This document shows positions 5,025 through 6,554 of a DNA stretch of 6,554 nt, piece after piece. The notes beneath the pieces were generated by a model. That model was not told the DNA's origin. It worked only from the letters and a program-made list of their open reading frames with translations, and searched no databases. The DNA is taken from NCBI GenBank assembly GCA_910585015.1, contig CAJUCT010000100.1, forward strand, positions 1 through 6,554, in the 5' to 3' direction. The stretch comes from an uncultured Acetatifactor sp. GTDB lineage: Bacteria > Bacillota > Clostridia > Lachnospirales > Lachnospiraceae. The position numbers and the translations under genes are program-made. Position 1 is the stretch's first letter; the number at the start of each line of letters is the position of its first letter.

Positions 5025-6300
5025 AAAACTTCATCTTATTTTTATCAGTTCCATTATGTCCATCATAACCGTCATTATTGGAATTTTATACAATGATTTC
5101 ATTGATAATAAACGGCAAAACGACAGTATTTTTTTCGGGCGGCTTTCTACGTTAATGATTTATGAACTGGAAAATCCGGAAAAAAGCCCTCAAACGGTTA
5201 TCAAGCCCTATGAAGATAACTATTCCATTTTTGCCGTTCTAAAGGATGCACAGGGAAATGTGATTTATCAAAGCCCTCTCTCATTTCCAACCGATATAAC
5301 CTTTTTGTTAAGTCAATTTACAGAGAAGGCAAGTGTTGAATCTGTCACAGCATTGGATCAGACAAAGGCTACAACACAAGGCGGGGTTTTATCTTTTTCC
5401 GGTAGTTCACATGATAAATATTGGGGAATACCGGCTGTTGTCATTGACAAAAACGGAACCCTGTTTTATCTGAGCCTGCTGCACCGGCAAAAGACAATTT
5501 TTGAACTGATAGGGAAACAACTGCCTTTTTATATACTGCTATGGGTTATCTCCTTATTCTGTATCATAATTGTAAGCCGATTTCTGCTGAAACACGCTAT
5601 AGAACCAACCGAAAAAGTATTACAAAGCCAGAAAGGTTTTATTGCCGCTGCCTCCCACGAGCTAAAAGCGCCGCTTGCAGTCATACTTGCCAACAATGAC
5701 AAAATAAACAGATTAAGCGACGGCATACCGGATATTAAAAAGGCCGCAAATATTATAGATGCAGAAACTATGCGAATGTCAAAGTTGATTAAAGATATGC
5801 TTTTACTGGCCTCCTCAGATTCCGGAACACGCAATATCAATAAAACAATGGTAAATATTGATACTTTGCTGATCGCCCTTTATGAAGCTTATGAACCGAT
5901 ATGCGGCCAGAAAGGAATTCCTTTAGATGCAGATTTTATGGATATCCACTTTCCCGTACTATACACAGACCGGGAATACCTTTTTCAGATCTTAAGCATT
6001 TTTATGGATAATGCCATTTTTCATTCTGAAACGAAAGCATCAATCCAAATAAAAGCCACTCTGTCACGCAAGGCTATAACTATTTCTGTTATTGATCACG
6101 GACAGGGAATCTCTGCCGAGGACAAACCTTACATTTTTGACCGCTTTTACTGTGCCGATAAGTCACATACGGATAAGTCACATTTTGGTCTTGGACTAAG
6201 CATAGCAAAAGAGTTGGCAGAATTTTTGTCTGCGGATGTCGGGATAAAGAATACAGAAGGTGGTGGAGCTACTTTTTTTCTTACACTTCCGTTAAAATAG
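5005..6300 (+). CDS. Sensor histidine kinase (two TM, extracellular sensor, no full HAMP)
   Basis: This 431-aa membrane kinase should phosphorylate the preceding regulator. TM1 (about residues 10-30) and TM2 (about 174-195) flank an extracellular domain of about 143 residues. That domain contains two strand-turn-strand segments, FAVLKDAQGNVIYQS and AVVIDKNGTLFYLS, suggesting a PAS/PDC-like sensor. The H-box is SHELKAPL with His218, only about 22 residues after TM2, so there is no room for a standard HAMP domain. The ATPase part is complete: N-box MDNAIFHS with Asn336, G1 box DHGQG (364-368), F-box IFDRFY and G2 box GLGLSIA (395-401). The ATP lid contains a doubled DKSH motif. ATG 5005 has GGAGGG 5 nt upstream (4994-4999) and overlaps the regulator gene by 20 nt, indicating translational coupling. 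It is not the short intramembrane BceS type. The ligand is unknown. Confidence 0.94.
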   Translation: MLEHLYKKLHLIFISSIMSIITVIIGILYNDFIDNKRQNDSIFFGRLSTLMIYELENPEKSPQTVIKPYEDNYSIFAVLKDAQGNVIYQSPLSFPTDITFLLSQFTEKASVESVTALDQTKATTQGGVLSFSGSSHDKYWGIPAVVIDKNGTLFYLSLLHRQKTIFELIGKQLPFYILLWVISLFCIIIVSRFLLKHAIEPTEKVLQSQKGFIAAASHELKAPLAVILANNDKINRLSDGIPDIKKAANIIDAETMRMSKLIKDMLLLASSDSGTRNINKTMVNIDTLLIALYEAYEPICGQKGIPLDADFMDIHFPVLYTDREYLFQILSIFMDNAIFHSETKASIQIKATLSRKAITISVIDHGQGISAEDKPYIFDRFYCADKSHTDKSHFGLGLSIAKELAEFLSADVGIKNTEGGGATFFLTLPLK

Positions 6301-6324
6301 GAGCCCCAATCGCCTATTGAATAA

Positions 6325-6377
6325 TGAGCAGGAAAGCAAGTTGCGCCAACTTTGTTTATGGTATTGCTTTCTGCTTA
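6325..6377. repeat. Bulged stem-loop downstream of the kinase gene
   Basis: AGCAGGAAAGCAA (6327-6339) pairs with TTGCTTTCTGCT (6364-6375) with one bulged G, and the stem extends by a G-U and a T-A pair. Within it, AAGTTG (6338-6343) and CAACTT (6347-6352) form a perfect competing 6-bp hairpin with a CGC loop. It begins 24 nt after the kinase stop, so it may terminate or stabilise the message, but no good T-run follows (ACTTTAAAATAA). Confidence 0.5.
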
Positions 6378-6493
6378 CTTTAAAATAATGTTCCACACCA
6401 AGGGGGCTTATATCATCTTAAATTAATGGCATTATACACAAGCGGCCCTTTTCCTTGTTTCATCAATATTCCATTCTTTTTTATCGTTCTTCT

Positions 6494-6526
6494 GTATACT
6501 AACCTAAAAGTCGTATAATGTATACT
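6494..6526. promoter_or_regulatory. GTATACT repeats around a perfect TATAAT box
   Basis: GTATACT occurs at 6494-6500 and again at 6520-6526, 26 bp apart. GTATA-ATG-TATAC (6513-6525) is a perfect inverted repeat that contains the consensus -10 box TATAAT (6514-6519). No good -35 is visible. It may be a regulated + strand promoter for a gene to the right of the window; this is tentative. Confidence 0.3.
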
Positions 6527-6554
6527 CAAATAATCAGCTAAGAATTACGCCCAG

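Larger units (their letters stand above)
6301..6554. other. 254-nt region without a recognised gene
   Basis: I see no ORF with a convincing start, SD and family features on either strand. The left part carries the bulged stem-loop. AGCCCC (6302-6307) is complementary to GGGGCT (6403-6408), which could close a larger fold. The right part is AT-rich with promoter-like boxes and GTATAC repeats and probably leads to a gene beyond the window. Confidence 0.6.

Noticed and set aside
6157..6183. 12-nt repeat (GATAAGTCACAT twice, 15 bp apart) inside the kinase gene
   Set aside because: It encodes DKSHTDKSH in the ATP lid, a variable stretch in kinases. The frame and the G2 box are intact, so it is ordinary variation rather than a special element.
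4326..6300. Glycopeptide-resistance VanR/VanS regulators
   Set aside because: The general similarity of OmpR-type pairs is not enough. No van ligase, dehydrogenase or dipeptidase genes are present and the neighbours are a transporter.
6413..6463. 16-codon minus-strand ORF starting MKQGKGPLVYNA
   Set aside because: No SD precedes it, it is very short, and nothing around it supports expression; it is probably chance.

Overview
The window looks like chromosomal DNA from a low-to-moderate GC Gram-positive anaerobe, most likely a gut Clostridia/Lachnospiraceae-type bacterium. This is inferred from strong AGGAGG-type ribosome binding sites, a TTG start with a good SD, a Gram-positive lipobox, and the style of the two-component and FtsX-family proteins. 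No sequence search was possible, so the taxonomy is approximate.

Layout. Positions 1-99 hold GC-rich inverted repeats that probably act as a terminator, better placed for a + strand gene to the left but also lying at the end of the minus-strand operon. Positions 100-4119 are a tightly packed minus-strand operon. In transcription order it encodes a secreted lipoprotein (4119-3460), a 405-aa FtsX/MacB-type permease (3440-2223, TTG start), a 480-aa FtsX/MacB-type permease (2219-777) and an ABC ATPase (729-100). Positions 4120-4325 are a divergent promoter region. It holds an 11-bp tandem direct repeat just upstream of an extended -10 box, which is the arrangement expected for an OmpR/PhoB-type regulator site. 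Positions 4326-6300 encode, on the + strand, an OmpR-family response regulator and an overlapping sensor histidine kinase. Positions 6301-6554 have no convincing gene; they contain a bulged stem-loop and a repeat-rich, promoter-like stretch near the right edge.

The simplest model is a self-contained signal-response module. The membrane kinase senses an extracellular cue and phosphorylates the regulator. The regulator binds the divergent promoter region and controls its own operon and/or the transporter operon. The transporter is probably one ATPase (acting as a dimer) with a heterodimer of two unequal four-helix permeases carrying large extracellular domains, plus a surface lipoprotein as accessory subunit. 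Gene content resembles the pneumococcal Vex123/VncRS locus and other peptide-export or peptide-resistance ABC/TCS loci, but the substrate cannot be read from the sequence. The lipoprotein and the divergent promoter architecture are the least ordinary parts.
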